Below, one piece after another: positions 34,646 to 46,346 of a DNA stretch of 64,000 bases (its first letter is position 1; each line of letters starts with the position of its first letter). Below the pieces are notes generated by a model, which saw nothing but the letters and a program-made list of their open reading frames with translations, made no database searches and was not told where the DNA came from. The position numbers and the translations under genes are program-made. Source of the DNA: Eutreptiella sp. 'Long Island Sound 2002' (Eukaryota; Euglenozoa; Euglenophyceae; Eutreptiales; Eutreptiaceae); the NCBI GenBank assembly GCA_964036045.1, contig OZ038384.1:29679771-29743770 (forward strand), written 5' to 3'.

Positions 34646-36073
34646 TGCCGAAGGCGCTGTTACCACAAGACAATGGCCGGGATGTCTACCCACGGGTACA
34701 GGTAAACGGGCGGGGCTGTATGCTTGTGTGCGCGCCGTGTGTATGTGTGTAGGTCATGGCGGAGAGAGGGGGAGCCGGGAAGACCTGGTCGGCACCCCCC
34801 TGGCGACCGTCCTTACTCCAAGAGCTCCCGCTACACTCCCTCTCGCTCCGCTTGTTGGTGCACGCGTAGCTCCTGCAATGCCCACGCCATCGTGCTGCCT
34901 GGGCCCAGGCGGGCCTTCAGCAGCGTGGCACACGCCTTGGCGTGGGCGTACCAAACCCGTATGGACTCCTCGATGGCGTGGCAGAGGAACTCCGTGCCCA
35001 GCGCGTGGGGCCCTGTGTACTCCAGGTGGGCCCGTTGCATCCAGGGGGTCCGCAGGGTTGCTGCCCACTGCTCCAGCACAGCCGGCTCCCATAGCTGGTG
35101 GCGCACCGGGGCCGCACCCGTCCCCACCTTCTGGTCGAGCCACGTCGCGAGTCGCCGTCGGGCCGTCCCCCATTCATGGGATTGAGCCGAGCAAGCCCAT
35201 AGGTGGGGCGCTGTCTCGGGCTGCGCTCCACAGAGAAGGCACGTGGCATCAAGCACCGTGTCCGGGTGGGAGGAACGGTGGGCTAGGACAGTCATCGTCG
35301 GGATGATGTCCATACGGTGCACCATGATGTGGCGCTGCTGGTCATGATCGAACCAGTCCAGGGGGAGACCCCCCGCCGACATGTAGTTCACCCCCCACCG
35401 GGCCTCATAGGCGGCCTACGCCGGTATGGAGGCCCGCCCCTGCAACCAGTCACTCAGCGCCGTCGGGGAGAGCTCACATTGGTCGCGGTAGGGTACCGGT
35501 GGGATAAATGAGTAAGGGCGCCTGAGGAGCCATGTGAGGTCCACCTCCGGCGGCTCCTGCGTCGCCGCATCCACACGGACATTGAGGTCCGTGATCCAGT
35601 GCAATGGCGTGGTAACCACATTGATGGCGGACTCCGGGGAGAGGCGCTGTCCCCCCAGGACCGTTGCGTAAAAATGGTGGATGCCATCTCCGCAGTGACC
35701 CCCCTCCTGGTACGTGCGAAGGGCCCCCACCGCCGCTTCCGAGTCCGGCACCAGCCAGTATACCCCTGGCTGCTTTGCCAGCCGGCGGACGTACGAGAGG
35801 AGGATCATCGCCTCCCCCTCCTGGGAGGTGCGCACTCCCAAGGCCACCCGGGCCTGGTAAGTTGTGGGCCCGCTTTGGGGGACCCCGGCCATGGTCATTC
35901 CCGCCCGCGTGGCCCCCGCATCCGCCGCCACGACAGTAACGCGGAGGGTTGCCAACGCAGGCAGGTCATGGAACTTGATGCCCGGGCGAGCCTCGGGGGC
36001 CAGTACTTGTGGGGGGTCGGTGGCCCGGCTGTGCGGCGCCAGGAGGGCCAGGTCCCCATGGTGTTCCCTGATG
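34609..36073 (-). pseudogene. 5'-truncated non-LTR retrotransposon: RNase H and zinc-knuckle C-terminus
   Basis: The minus-strand frame is open from the insertion's right edge. It has an RNase H-like domain with acidic residues in order: D in V-V-A-A-D-A-G (about 35935), E in E-G-E-A-M-I-L-L (about 35812), D in V-P-D-S-E-A-A (about 35740), D in W-I-T-D-L-N (about 35595). A zf-RVT-type knuckle follows, C-L-L-C-G-A-Q-P-E-T-A-P-H-L-W-A-C (about 35245-35195). TAG at 35416 falls between the two parts with the frame kept. TAG at 34831 and further UAR codons follow, until TGA at 34609-34611 inside the direct repeat. The reverse transcriptase is missing, as expected of 5' truncation. No poly-A is visible at the 3' end. 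Confidence 0.7.
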
Positions 36074-36114
36074 GTGGTCACATGACGTGCGCTATGGTGT
36101 GCTCTGTTGTCATG
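36074..36114 (+). repeat. 41-bp direct repeat, right copy
   Basis: Matches 34605-34645 at 39 of 41 bases. Confidence 0.7.
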
Positions 36115-36129
36115 AGGTGTGGTCGGGCG

Positions 36130-36940
36130 TCATGTGGTGTGAGTTGGAAGGATTGGGCCCTGTGCATGGAAGAGTGGTACAACACAGCCACAACAGAGGA
36201 CAAACGCCGCAGATCCCAGCAACCTTAAATGAGCATGTAACAGCTGGGCCCAAGTGTGATTTACAGCGCCGGGTGGCTACGCACCAGTATCTATTGATGA
36301 CGGAGGTGACGCATTTTACTAGGACCTTTGCCCATGATGCCAAAGGACCGAGAGTGGCACGACAATAGTGCGGGATGTGCGTGGTATGGTGCACTTAAGG
36401 TAAAGAAGACCATGCCCTAGGTGATGGACAAGAATCTCCTGGAACAAGTGCACTATACCCGTCGTCCGCACATGGGACGGTCTTGGGAGACCCGCACTGG
36501 GAAACAAACAGGGAGCGCTTCCCTACCCTAGAACCTGCCCGGGAAGGTTCCCGGGTGCGGCGCTGTGGCCCCGTTACTCTTGGGGGCCGGTAGGGCACAC
36601 TACCGGATTGGCCCCTTCTGTGCATTGGCTGGGGGGGGGGGGGCATGAATTTCGATCTGCCGGTACCAAATCCCGAAAGAAACATCGTGTTTGAAGCGAT
36701 TGGTGCTGCCGGCCGATTCGCGGGTCGTCTTATCTTTTACATGCAGGCGGTGGCCTGTTTCTGTGCCCACGGTGGTCTCTCCCGCCTTGCGCTTAAAATG
36801 GGGGGGGGGGGCAGAACCCTATCTACGCTAACTCCGATCATCTTAGGCTCGAGGTAGCACATGGGACGGTGACTGAAACACAGAGCCGCTATGGAATGCG
36901 GGACTGCGGCTAGGAGCCGGCCAGCAGAGGGGTCTGGTAT
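36130..36940. other. Second insertion in the left arm of E
   Basis: Has no counterpart in the right arm, while the flanking sequence resumes the palindrome. G runs at 36630-36641 and 36799-36809. No recognisable gene. Confidence 0.45.
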
Positions 36941-37194
36941 TATGTGGTCTGGTGTGGTGGGGTGGGGTATCGTGCGATAGGGTTGCCTGTCTGGTTGGTT
37001 GAATGGTTTGTTGGTTGCTTGGCAGGTTGGGTTGTTTGGCAGCTTGGGTTATTTGTTGGGTGTTTGGCCGATTGGGGCATGTTGTGTGGTGTCTGCACCC
37101 TGTGGTGTGCGGTGTTGTATGGTGTTGTATGCTTTGTGATGTCATGCCTGTGGGTACCATACCAAAGGGGGGGGGTAGTAAGCATTTAATATTT

Positions 37195-37300
37195 TTGTTC
37201 TAGCGGCGTTCTAGGCAACTGTTCTAGCGGCGTTCTAGCAACGTTCTAGCGGTGCTAGAATGTCGCTAGAACAGTTCCCTAGAACGCTGCTAGAGCAAAA
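37195..37300. repeat. Centre of foldback element E
   Basis: A dense palindrome of GTTCTAGCGGCGTTCTAG and CTAGAACGCTGCTAGAGC words, symmetrical about 37250. Confidence 0.8.
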
Positions 37301-38670
37301 ATATCAAATGCTTACAATCCCCCCCTCCCTTCCCTGCAATGGCAGTAAATACATGTGTACCCACAGACATGACATCACATAGCATACAACACCATACCGC
37401 ACCACACACAACAGGGTGCAGACACCACACAGCATGCCCCAACCGTTCAAACACCCATCAAATAACCCAAGCGGCCAAACAACCCAACCTGCCAAGCAAC
37501 CAACACACCATTAAACCAACCACACCAACCACACCACATGACAACACAGCACACCACAGTGCACGTCATCTCACCACAACACAAGACCCCCCCACACAGT
37601 ACAGCACACGTCAGCCAATCACACATTACAGCAGACTGCGGCACATCACACCACACCACAGCACACCACACCACACCACACGAGGCCACAACACATGACA
37701 CCAGACTTCACCACATGACACCGCAACACACCACAACGCACCTCATGAGACCACAACACAACACACCACGCCACTACACAGCACAACACACCACAGCAGA
37801 TCACACACTACAGCTGCCAAACAACCCAACCTGCCAAGCAACCAACAAACCATTCAACCAACCACACAGGCAACTGTATCGCACGACACCCGACCACACC
37901 ACATGACAACACAGCACACCACATCACACGTCATGTGACCACAACACACCACCCCCCCGCACAGTGCAACACACCACAGCAAATCACACACTACAGCAGA
38001 CTGCAGCACACCACAGCACACCACACCACATGGCACCGCTTTACATCTTAGGAGACCACAACACACCACAACACTGCACACCATAGTATGGCATACCTAC
38101 AACTAGAAATTGATTTTGTCAGTCAAATATCATAAAAATCCAATAAAAAACCACCTGTAAAACAAGGAAAAGAACACCCTCCTAGACCCCTGAGTTCAAC
38201 CCCCCCCCAAAAGTACTTCTCAAGCCCCCCCTGAAAAATGTGTGACGAAAGCAAAGACGCCCCCACCCTCGCCCCCCCCAACCAACGCTTCAAGGGAGGG
38301 CAGCCCCGCAGTACCTGTGCCTATGTCAAAATGTGTGTGTGCATGTGTGTGTGTGTGTGTGTGTGTGCACATATGACCAGACATGTACCAAATGTGATGG
38401 TTTCTATGCGTCTATGTGTCATGGAAAACCCCCCCTCCCACGTTGGTGTCTTTTACTTGCCAAATGTGTGTGCATGTTTTCGTTCTAGCCTTCTTCTAGC
38501 CTTGCCCTAGTGTATTGGTTGCGATGAGTGTATGTGCCATGCACCCGCCCCAACCCATTGTGATAATTTGTTTTTTGTGTTCTACCCAGGCTATTATATC
38601 GTTCTAGTGCTGCTCTATTTTAGGCTAGATCATCTAGGCTAGAAGTTCTAGCCTAGAACGAGATTGGCTC

Positions 38671-38919
38671 TTCTCGCGGAGTGGAACAAATTGTGCATAG
38701 GCGTGCATCACAGGGAAGGGAGCAGGGTAAGGGCATCGGTGGCTGGCTTGGGGGTTGGAAACTTGGTGCTGTGTGAGTTGGCCCGTAGATTACGCGCCTA
38801 TCCATGCCCATGCATGGCCGTCGTAGCCATGGCCCCCTCCACAGAAGTCCACGGAAGATCGCCGGAGGTCGCAATGCAGGGGCAGGGGTTGAGGGGGTGG
38901 GTGCAGCGGGGAGGGGGCT
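38671..38919. other. Short non-coding stretch
   Basis: Frames here continue into the duplicated unit but show no conserved features. Confidence 0.35.
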
Positions 38920-40511
38920 CAGGTGAGTTTGTAGTGAGAGGGGTGACAATAGGGCGTCAATGGTTGAGAAAGTTTCCGACGGGTACCGAAATTGAAGTAT
39001 AGGGTTGAGGGAAGGCAGGTGTTGCAATTGGAAAAAAAAAGTCACCCCCAAGGAGAATTCGTCCTGCCCCGCCTTAGGGTGCATGCCCCTACAGGCTCTT
39101 TCATGCCGACTTAGCCGTGGCCGTGTAAAAGAACGAGCTGAAGAAGGACCGGGTCTCAATTCAGCGACAACCCTTGCAAGTGGCCACCCAAACCTTTTGC
39201 CCTCCATGATGCATACCTGTCCCAAACGGCACATCTGTGTTTCAATAAAGCCCACTAACGATGCCTAGTTGGTGCTACATGGCTTACCATGGCGGGATGC
39301 ATAATGTGATGAAATCGGTTCCAAAGGTTCGGCAATTCTATTTTTTTGTGGAAGCTTGTTGTAGCCTTGGGGGTAGGTTTTTGGGAGCATTCGGTGATAA
39401 TACGGATCCAATTGGGAACTAGGTCTCAATCCAACTTTGTTCTTGCATATGGACTCGGTCACTTGTGATGGGGGTCCTAGGTGCCCTCAAGGGTCGCACC
39501 ACCGAGGACTTAACCATTTTTAGGGTGACGTGGTGTAATTGAAAAATGTTGATCTATGGGTGACCGTCGACAACCAAAAGCCCTTGTGCCGTTGTTGGGA
39601 GAGACTTATGGGGGTCTCTGGTGCTATTTCCAAATTTCCCACACCGGGCCCCGTATGGTGTCCCACCGGAACGGACTTTGTTGCTTTGGCCGCCATGGTT
39701 AGCTATAGCATGGCTCAGGTGAGTTTGTAGTGAGAGGGGTGACAATAGGGCGTCAATGGTTGAGAAAGTTTCCGACGGGTACCGAAATTGAAGTATAGGG
39801 TTGAGGGAAGGCAGGTGTTGCAATTGGAAAAAAAAAGTCACCCCCAAGGAGAATTCGTCCTGCCCCGCCTTAGGGTGCATGCCCCTACAGGCTCTTTCAT
39901 GCCGACTTAGCCGTGGCCGTGTAAAAGAACGAGCTGAAGAAGGACCGGGTCTCAATTCAGCGACAACCCTTGCAAGTGGCCACCCAAACCTTTTGCCCTC
40001 CATGATGCATACCTGTCCCAAACGGCACATCTGTGTTTCAATAAAGCCCACTAACGATGCCTAGTTGGTGCTACATGGCTTACCATGGCGGGATGCATAA
40101 TGTGATGAAATCGGTTCCAAAGGTTCGGCAATTCTATTTTTTTGTGGAAGCTTGTTGTAGCCTTGGGGGTAGGTTTTTGGGAGCATTCGGTGATAATACG
40201 GATCCAATTGGGAACTAGGTCTCAATCCAACTTTGTTCTTGCATATGGACTCGGTCACTTGTGATGGGGGTCCTAGGTGCCCTCAAGGGTCGCACCACCG
40301 AGGACTTAACCATTTTTAGGGTGACGTGGTGTAATTGAAAAATGTTGATCTATGGGTGACCGTCGACAACCAAAAGCCCTTGTGCCGTTGTTGGGAGAGA
40401 CTTATGGGGGTCTCTGGTGCTATTTCCAAATTTCCCACACCGGGCCCCGTATGGTGTCCCACCGGAACGGACTTTGTTGCTTTGGCCGCCATGGTTAGCT
40501 ATAGCATGGCT
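38920..40511 (+). repeat. 796-bp perfect tandem duplication
   Basis: 38920-39715 and 39716-40511 appear identical. The junction has GGCT microhomology (GGCT/CAGGTGAG at both unit starts; the last unit ends TGGCT before ATTTTTGAG). Each copy contains the dispersed CCCACTAACGATGCC repeat. No gene is supported. Confidence 0.9.
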
Positions 40512-41678
40512 ATTTTTGAGTGACCTAGATAGCCCACGGGGACCCTTGGGCTGTTGTTGGCTTATCATTGTTTGCAATTGCTGCACGTATAAACCCATAG
40601 GGCCCCATGATATTGATGGATGTGATGCACAATGGCAAAATGCACTTGGGTGTTCATTGCTTGGGGCAGATTTTGTGCAAGATGGACTTGCCAAACGTAA
40701 TATAATGCTTGAAGTTATGGAAATTTCCCTCACCCTTGTATGTCTTCTAGGTGATCATCTGGTGACAATGCAAGTTCTGAAGCATCCATGGGGACCTAGA
40801 TAATTGTCGCTAGGCCCTTGCAGCCTCGGCCATGGGTCCCCCAAAAGAGCCAAAGTAGCATTTGTCAGTGCGTTTAGTTAGATGGTAAAATTTTGGAAGA
40901 TTCCATTTTTTTCCGGATGGGGTACGGGTCATTATTTCTTAGGCGTCCAAAATGCCCCCCCCCCCCAAAAAAAAACCGCCATGACTGAAATCAGGCCATT
41001 CAGTGTGCACCAATGGGTGGTCAAAATTAGCGTGTTGGATTTGACATTCCATGAGTGCGCATCGCGTGGTATGAGGAATGAACATATTGAGACGCAGAAA
41101 ATGCATGCATCACCATTGGGATGGAAAGACACATGTTGCGGACCATCTTTTTCACGTGTAGTGCCAAAATTGATGCAAAATGTGTTGCATTGGTCCTGTG
41201 AATGAATGCGCATTCAAAGGGTGCAATCAAATTTCTGGATGCACAGTAAAATTGAGAATTGCCGCTGCACAGAAACACGACATCGGTTTATCATCACCCC
41301 AATTGACGTTGAGAGCGGTCAACAGTACCAAAGTCATGGTGGATCGTGACACACGTGTTGTGTACCGCTGATAACCGATGAACTACACGGATTAGAGAAA
41401 GCAAAAAAGTAGATAAAATTCTTTTACGATGCTACGCCCCAAAAAAAGGGTATCATAATACACCTTTGTGATTGAACTATGGTTGCATATTCAGTTAGAT
41501 TCGCCATAATGTTAAAATTGGGTATGCAAATCAGCACTACGAGCAATGGTGAATGAAATTCAGTCAAATTGCAAGAAACTCAAAACATACATCATAAATG
41601 TAGACATACAAATCAGAACTATGTCACATGATGACATTAATAAGGAAACTGAGACTCGTTTCGTCCGCCGACAAACGG
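40512..41678. other. Gap without a supported gene
   Basis: A C/A homopolymer pair lies at 40956-40974. Only scattered short frames. Confidence 0.4.
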
Positions 41679-42092
41679 TCAATGCCGGACCATGACCGGT
41701 AGTAACCTTCGCACACTTGGGAGCACCTTCGGTAGCGGTGTGACTGGAGGCCAAAAATTAGCAAACAGACCAAAACCCTTAGGCAAAGTAGCAGGCTGAG
41801 GTGCAGGACGACCATTCCCTTTGGCACGCTAGGCTGTCTTAGTAGACAACCTCTTGTCTTTTTTACTGGGTCTTGTCACTGTGTCGGTGTCAGGCCTTTG
41901 AGGAGTGTCATTCCCCTTTCCACACCCTTCTAAATTATCTACACCGTCTTCTTGGTGACGACAATGCTGACCATTCACGTCCGCAACCACACCCATAAGC
42001 AATTCATTCGGCAAATCATCTTATGGGACAGTCGGAAGTCGGTCACCATTCTTCATCGTAGCAGTAAGGCTAACAGCAAAGTCAACAGTCAT
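41679..42092 (-). CDS. Coding-like block with TAA and TAG, ending in TGA; unrecognised
   Basis: From ATG at 42092 the frame runs 137 codons to TGA (41681-41679) with TAA at 42021-42023 and TAG at 41829-41831 inside. The translated parts look natural: D-L-P-N-E-L-L-M-G-V-V-A-D-V-N-G, then an Asp/Thr/Lys-rich patch (S-K-K-D-K-R-L-S-T-K), then a Pro-rich tail (P-K-G-F-G-L-F-A-N-F-W-P-P). The family is unknown. The same strand carries exon-like blocks at 42.27-42.55 and 43.0-43.15 kb. Confidence 0.4.
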
Positions 42093-42275
42093 GCTCTAAG
42101 TGTTACCAAAGTGACCGCCCGTCGCGTTTCATTCATGTTTGAGGGCACCGAGGATGCGGGCCGGCGGCCTAGGGTCGCCGGTGGAGACCAAGATCCAATG
42201 CAAATCACACTCCTTTGTAACAAGAGTTGAAAACAGGTAGCTAACACCTTCTACATGCAACACCCCTGACTAGCA

Positions 42276-42545
42276 CCCGTCAACAAAAATCAAATACCTC
42301 GGAAACTTCACACCACTCGGAACTTCACGTGCCATTACACACAACAGACTCTCGGCCATCCTTGAGGTCCCTATGCTGCGACTGCTATTGAAAGGGAGGA
42401 GACTAATGGCAATAATGTCCTCCTGCACAAGGTCGCAAAAAGAGGTCACTACTAGCTTACGTGCACTATGCCACCAACAACAATCAAAGGGTCCCCTTTC
42501 ACCAACAATTGGCCAATCAAATTGTGCATATCCCCTTTCCATGCT
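42276..42545 (-). CDS. Exon-like block, unrecognised
   Basis: Open minus-strand frame with natural composition: F-D-W-P-I-V-G-E-R-G-P-F-D-C-C-W-W-H, and L-V-Q-E-D-I-I-A-I-S-L-L-P-F. It ends at TAG (42270-42272) shortly after F-V-D-G-C. Confidence 0.4.
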
Positions 42546-42999
42546 AGGGACACCTCAACCTAAGTGAAAACAAAAGGTATGCCAGAAATAGATCCAAGAA
42601 TAGGCACTCCGGGCCTCAAACCCATTATGCGTTATGCGTTATGTGCACCTTCCCAAAATCTCGGGTGGAGCTATCTTTGGTAGTACTTGCCCTGTCGTGC
42701 TCACGGTGACGAAACGAGCAACATTGTAGGTGTAGCGGCATGCTGCAAACGTCGGCATACTCATGCAAGTGCCACAAAAGTGTCAACACAACACTTGACG
42801 AGGGAGGGGACTTCACATCCTCTCACCAAACCGAGCCGAGGCCAACGGACACACATACTTTTATTCTCAACCACCAAATTCGTGTTCTCTATATGCATAA
42901 AATGCCAGTGTGGCGCCAAAATATGGATCTCCTTAAATCTCGGCAACGGCCGTTTAGGCCAACGATGGAGGACTTGGCGCCGCTTATGTAACTCACCAC

Positions 43000-43151
43000 T
43001 GTCACACTGTATTCCGGGGTAAGGGCCTCTGCCTCTTTTAGGGTACCCAGCTGAACTTTGATGCCCCTGGCTTCCAGGGCCGCATCCATGGCAGTTGACC
43101 CTCCAATGGCAACTATGTTACTCAGCGCTCCCAATTTCGCTGCAACCTTCT
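43000..43151 (-). CDS. Exon-like block with good splice sites, unrecognised
   Basis: Acceptor TGTCTTTTCAG near 43154 and donor GTGAGTTA near 42999. It reads L-G-A-L-S-N-I-V-A-I-G-G-S-T-A-M-D-A-A-L then L-K-E-A-E-A-L-T-P-E-Y. If cut after CAG, the first codon is TAG. Confidence 0.45.
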
Positions 43152-44000
43152 ACTGAAAAGACACAACTTGCAAAATATGCCTTTGACTAAAACTTCGGTC
43201 AATTTGAAGGAAACTTAATTCAGTTCACTCCCCGTTTCGAAGGCATCTCACCCTTCGACTGAATATTTAGTTGGCTATCATAAAGTCGCACTTTGGAGCT
43301 GCCACAACACAAAAATGGCACCAGGCATCCAAATCAGTGTTCCTTCATTAGCGGTAACTGAGCACTCTGCAGCATCAAGACAGTGCGGTGCAGCACTGCA
43401 ACTTTGTCATCAGCATCCTCCAATACTTGGGTGGGGGAAAATTGGCTTGCGCCCACGGGGGGGTCACAGATGTCCATTTCCCAACCCCCCCCCCCTCTGG
43501 CCCGCCGTGACGGGGCAATGACAACCGCTATACACAGCCCCCCAGTCCCCCCCCTACCCCCAACGGTGGTGGTATTTATGTCCGGTCTATTCCGGTTGCA
43601 TCCCATAGCACGGGGGGGGGGGGGGATGCAACGCCCCACCATGGCCTCCCGTTGGCAAATTAGTCTGATGCAGATGTCAAGGACTGGGCATCGCCTCTCC
43701 TGAGGAGGAGCCCTGGGCGCCCCCAGTCCTCAGTTTTTTCTGTTCCCCCCTCCCCTCCTTGGATCATCCAGAGAAGGGTGTAACACCTGCCTGACATAAA
43801 CTTCTGGCACAAAAAGCCCCACCCCTCCGGAGTTGTACCAATAAACTCCATCATTGGACGCGGCCGGCACCTAAGGGGCACCGGTAAGAACAAAAAAACA
43901 GTCAGTGGGGACCATTCATGGGTCCTATCACAGTCCAAAAGTCTACAGGCAATGGCAAGGGCTTAGGCCACCAAAACTGCCCACCTTCACGGAAGCATAG
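43152..44000. other. Gap left of element D
   Basis: C/G runs at 43484-43493 and 43612-43625. No gene supported. Confidence 0.4.
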
Positions 44001-44409
44001 GTGGCAGACCAGCATCTGCGTCTGGTGCTGGTGCCAGCACCAGATGGGAGGGTCTGTGGGCTCATTTTGATGGTGTCTTATTGTAGGCACAAAAACAGGG
44101 CCTTTTTGGGGGGTCTCAAACACGTTCCTTTCATTTTCATCTGTTGAACCCAGTTCCCATTTCCTGGATTGAAGGTGTGATATCGGAGGAAAAGCACATG
44201 TAGGGCTTATTGCACCATGTAAACAGGAAGCTGTAAAATCACGCTGTTCTGGACCCCCCCTCAACTGTGGACACGAAGAAGCACGCTGGCACAGTGTCTC
44301 TATTTCCACATTGGGAACTTGGAATCGTATGCTTTGTAATACAGTAGTACAATCACATGCGCATACACAACCATACTTAGGAGTCACTGCTGCGAAGTAT
44401 ATGCAAAAT

Positions 44410-45369
44410 TCACCTGTAAATTGTTGTACCTGAAAGACGGGGCTGTTTACATGAAAATCCAGCTGAGCAGCTGGGGCCAGCACCAACACCTGGAAAAATG
44501 GTAATGAAGACAAGCAATTGGGCAAAGAGTAGCTGGTGCCAGCTCTTCCTGAGGAAAACAAAGAAAGAGTAGGTGCAAACCAAGCACAGGTATTGTGAGT
44601 GCTGTGTAACAACAAAACCAACGGACAAGTGCATGACTGTGCAAGACGAACACTGACAGCGCTGTAGTGCAAAGCACTGGACCAGTCTTTATGGGATCAA
44701 GAAACATGATTACTTCTTTGCTACAGCAGCCCTGTTGATCCGGGCAGTCCAATTGGTAAATCCAAGTCGTTTGGGTTTCACAGTGTCAGCAGGATCACCA
44801 GCGGCGCCTTCACTGTTGGACTTCTCCCCGCCAGTCGCAGACTGCTGTGCCCCATTGCTCGTAGCCTTCCCTGGAGTTGCACGTTTCGAACTACTGCTCT
44901 CCTCATCGTGCTTCCGCTTGGCACTGGTTTTTTTGGGCTTCGGCTTTTGGGCCAACGGCTGTGCTCCATGCTCGGCCACATCCTCTACTTCCTCATCCTC
45001 GTCCCCCTGTTCTACGTCCTCAAGCTTGCGGAATTTTCCCCTGCAATCAATGGGTACCCCATGGAGCATCTGATTTGTCACCCCAGTCCAGTCAATATTC
45101 GGCAGGCCATCAGCTTCCTTGCATCCAGCAACAGCATGTGTGACAAAGTCCTGAATTGCCGTATCCCCAAGGATACCAACCACCACATTGACAGGAATAT
45201 GAAATCGAACTGTGAGGGCCCCGGGCAATGCGTGGGAGGAGGACAATAGCAGCAGCCATATTTTTTGGTACACCACCGTTTCACCAGCCAGTGTCAGCAA
45301 GTAACCAACAATCTCCACGGGCAGGTACCCCCCACTTGGAAAATCCGTCACAATAATGTATCGAGGCAC
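44410..45369 (-). CDS. Element D distal coding block with nuclear-type charged tail
   Basis: Follows a likely acceptor: a 14-C tract then TTTAAG at about 45372. The N-terminal part is hydrophobic/mixed (Y-I-I-V-T-D-F-P-S-G-G-Y, about 45360). Next comes an acidic run (E-D-V-E-Q-G-D-E-D-E-E-V-E-D-V) and a Lys/Ser-rich basic tail (K-P-K-P-K-K-T-S-A-K-R-K-H-D-E), like a nuclear protein. TAA at 44710 ends it after A-V-A-K-K; this looks like a natural end and counts against UAR being sense. With UAR read through, the frame would extend to TGA at 44410, but the extension is not convincing. Function unknown. Confidence 0.45.
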
Positions 45370-45399
45370 CTTAAAGGGGGGGGGGGGGGAAGCAATTCT

Positions 45400-46302
45400 T
45401 CAATGAAAGGAGCTGGCCCCAGCTGCAACGAGGTGAAAAGACCATTTTGTTGTGATTTTTGAGCGCGTGTCCGAACAACCAGGGTCGAAGTGTGGTCTAG
45501 ATACCTTTTGTGGCAGCGGATGTTTAGAGAGAAGATTCACTTCAGTACACCCCATAGTAAATTGTGGTGACCTCTTGTTGAGGTGGTACACTGACAGCTT
45601 AATAGCACAGAACCCTGTATCTTGGTGCCGTTCACGAAGACTGTCCACAATGCCACGACAATCACCAGGCTCACCGGCAACAACAACAAGAACGCCACGC
45701 TGCAGCACTGTACTGACCAATGCATGGATGCCCAGGGTAAAGCGACAAGGGGGCTCAATGTACACCATTGTAAAAGAGATACCAGCCATTGTTGCTGGGA
45801 TGGCCGAGCCAATTGCAGCTGGCAGCACCAGTAGTTTTCCGTCCGAGTCCCCTTCCAACTGCAACACATTCATGTTCCAAGTGAAGTTCCGAGTGAAGGC
45901 CATGCAGTGACGTCAGTGAATCGCTTTGCAACTGGGGTAGCACACAGACCTGTGAATTCTCCTCAGTGGCACCCATGTGCAGGTCGACGGTGAAGAAATT
46001 GTCCTGATTCGCCTGGACGGTTGGTAACACCAGTGGTTTCGACAAAGATTCTTGCAGACCAACATAGCTGACATCCTTCCAAATCGGCGCACTGACAACG
46101 TATTTCCAGGGTGGAAAAGGGTCCTCTTCTGTCCAACGCCAGGTGTATGTCTTGAAATACAAGTCACTTCGGCTTGCAAGGAGGGATTCACACTTTTCCC
46201 GTTCACCCGGTCCACCTTAGCAATCATAGTACACACTTTGAGACCCCAGTGTTTGCAGGCACCAAAACGGCATTTCCGAACGATGGGTGCTGGCCCCAGC
46301 AC
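45400..46302 (-). pseudogene. Element D coding block, unrecognised, frame-broken
   Basis: Three linked frames give plausible protein: K-C-R-F-G-A-C-K-H-W-G-L (about 46290-46170), then T-W-R-W-T-E-E-D-P-F-P-P-W-K-Y-V-V (about 46150-45920), then from Met 45903 N-V-L-Q-L-E-G-D and L-V-V-V-A-G-E-P-G-D-C-R-G. TGA at 45400-45402 lies just before the C-tract acceptor of the next exon, so the donor is probably upstream of it. Two frame changes are required. Confidence 0.4.
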
Positions 46303-46346
46303 CTCTCACAACAAATTGCAATCGAACAGCCACCGCAGATGCATCC

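Larger units (their letters stand above)
33769..38670. mobile_element. Element E: foldback (palindromic) element with GTTCTAG motif clusters
   Basis: The two halves are inverted copies. 33.97-34.66 kb pairs with about 38.51-37.90 kb, and 36.94-37.23 kb pairs with 37.54-37.26 kb; the centre is near 37250. The ends are short inverted repeats (CCCAATCTTGTTCTAGCC at the left, GGCTAG..GAACGAGATTGG at the right). GTTCTAGCGACGTTCTAG-type clusters sit at the left end (33780-34060), centre (37195-37295) and right end (38485-38665). The left arm is enlarged by two insertions (34646-36073 and about 36130-36940). No gene of its own is seen. Confidence 0.75.

Noticed and set aside
34403-38100. Genes in the TGTGGTG / CACCACA tracts of element E
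   Set aside because: These frames are simple-sequence translations mirrored on both arms of the palindrome.
44710-44712. TAA at 44710 as another sense UAR codon
   Set aside because: The charged tail ends naturally here and the extension to 44410 does not look coding, so I treat it as a probable real stop and as counter-evidence to recoding.
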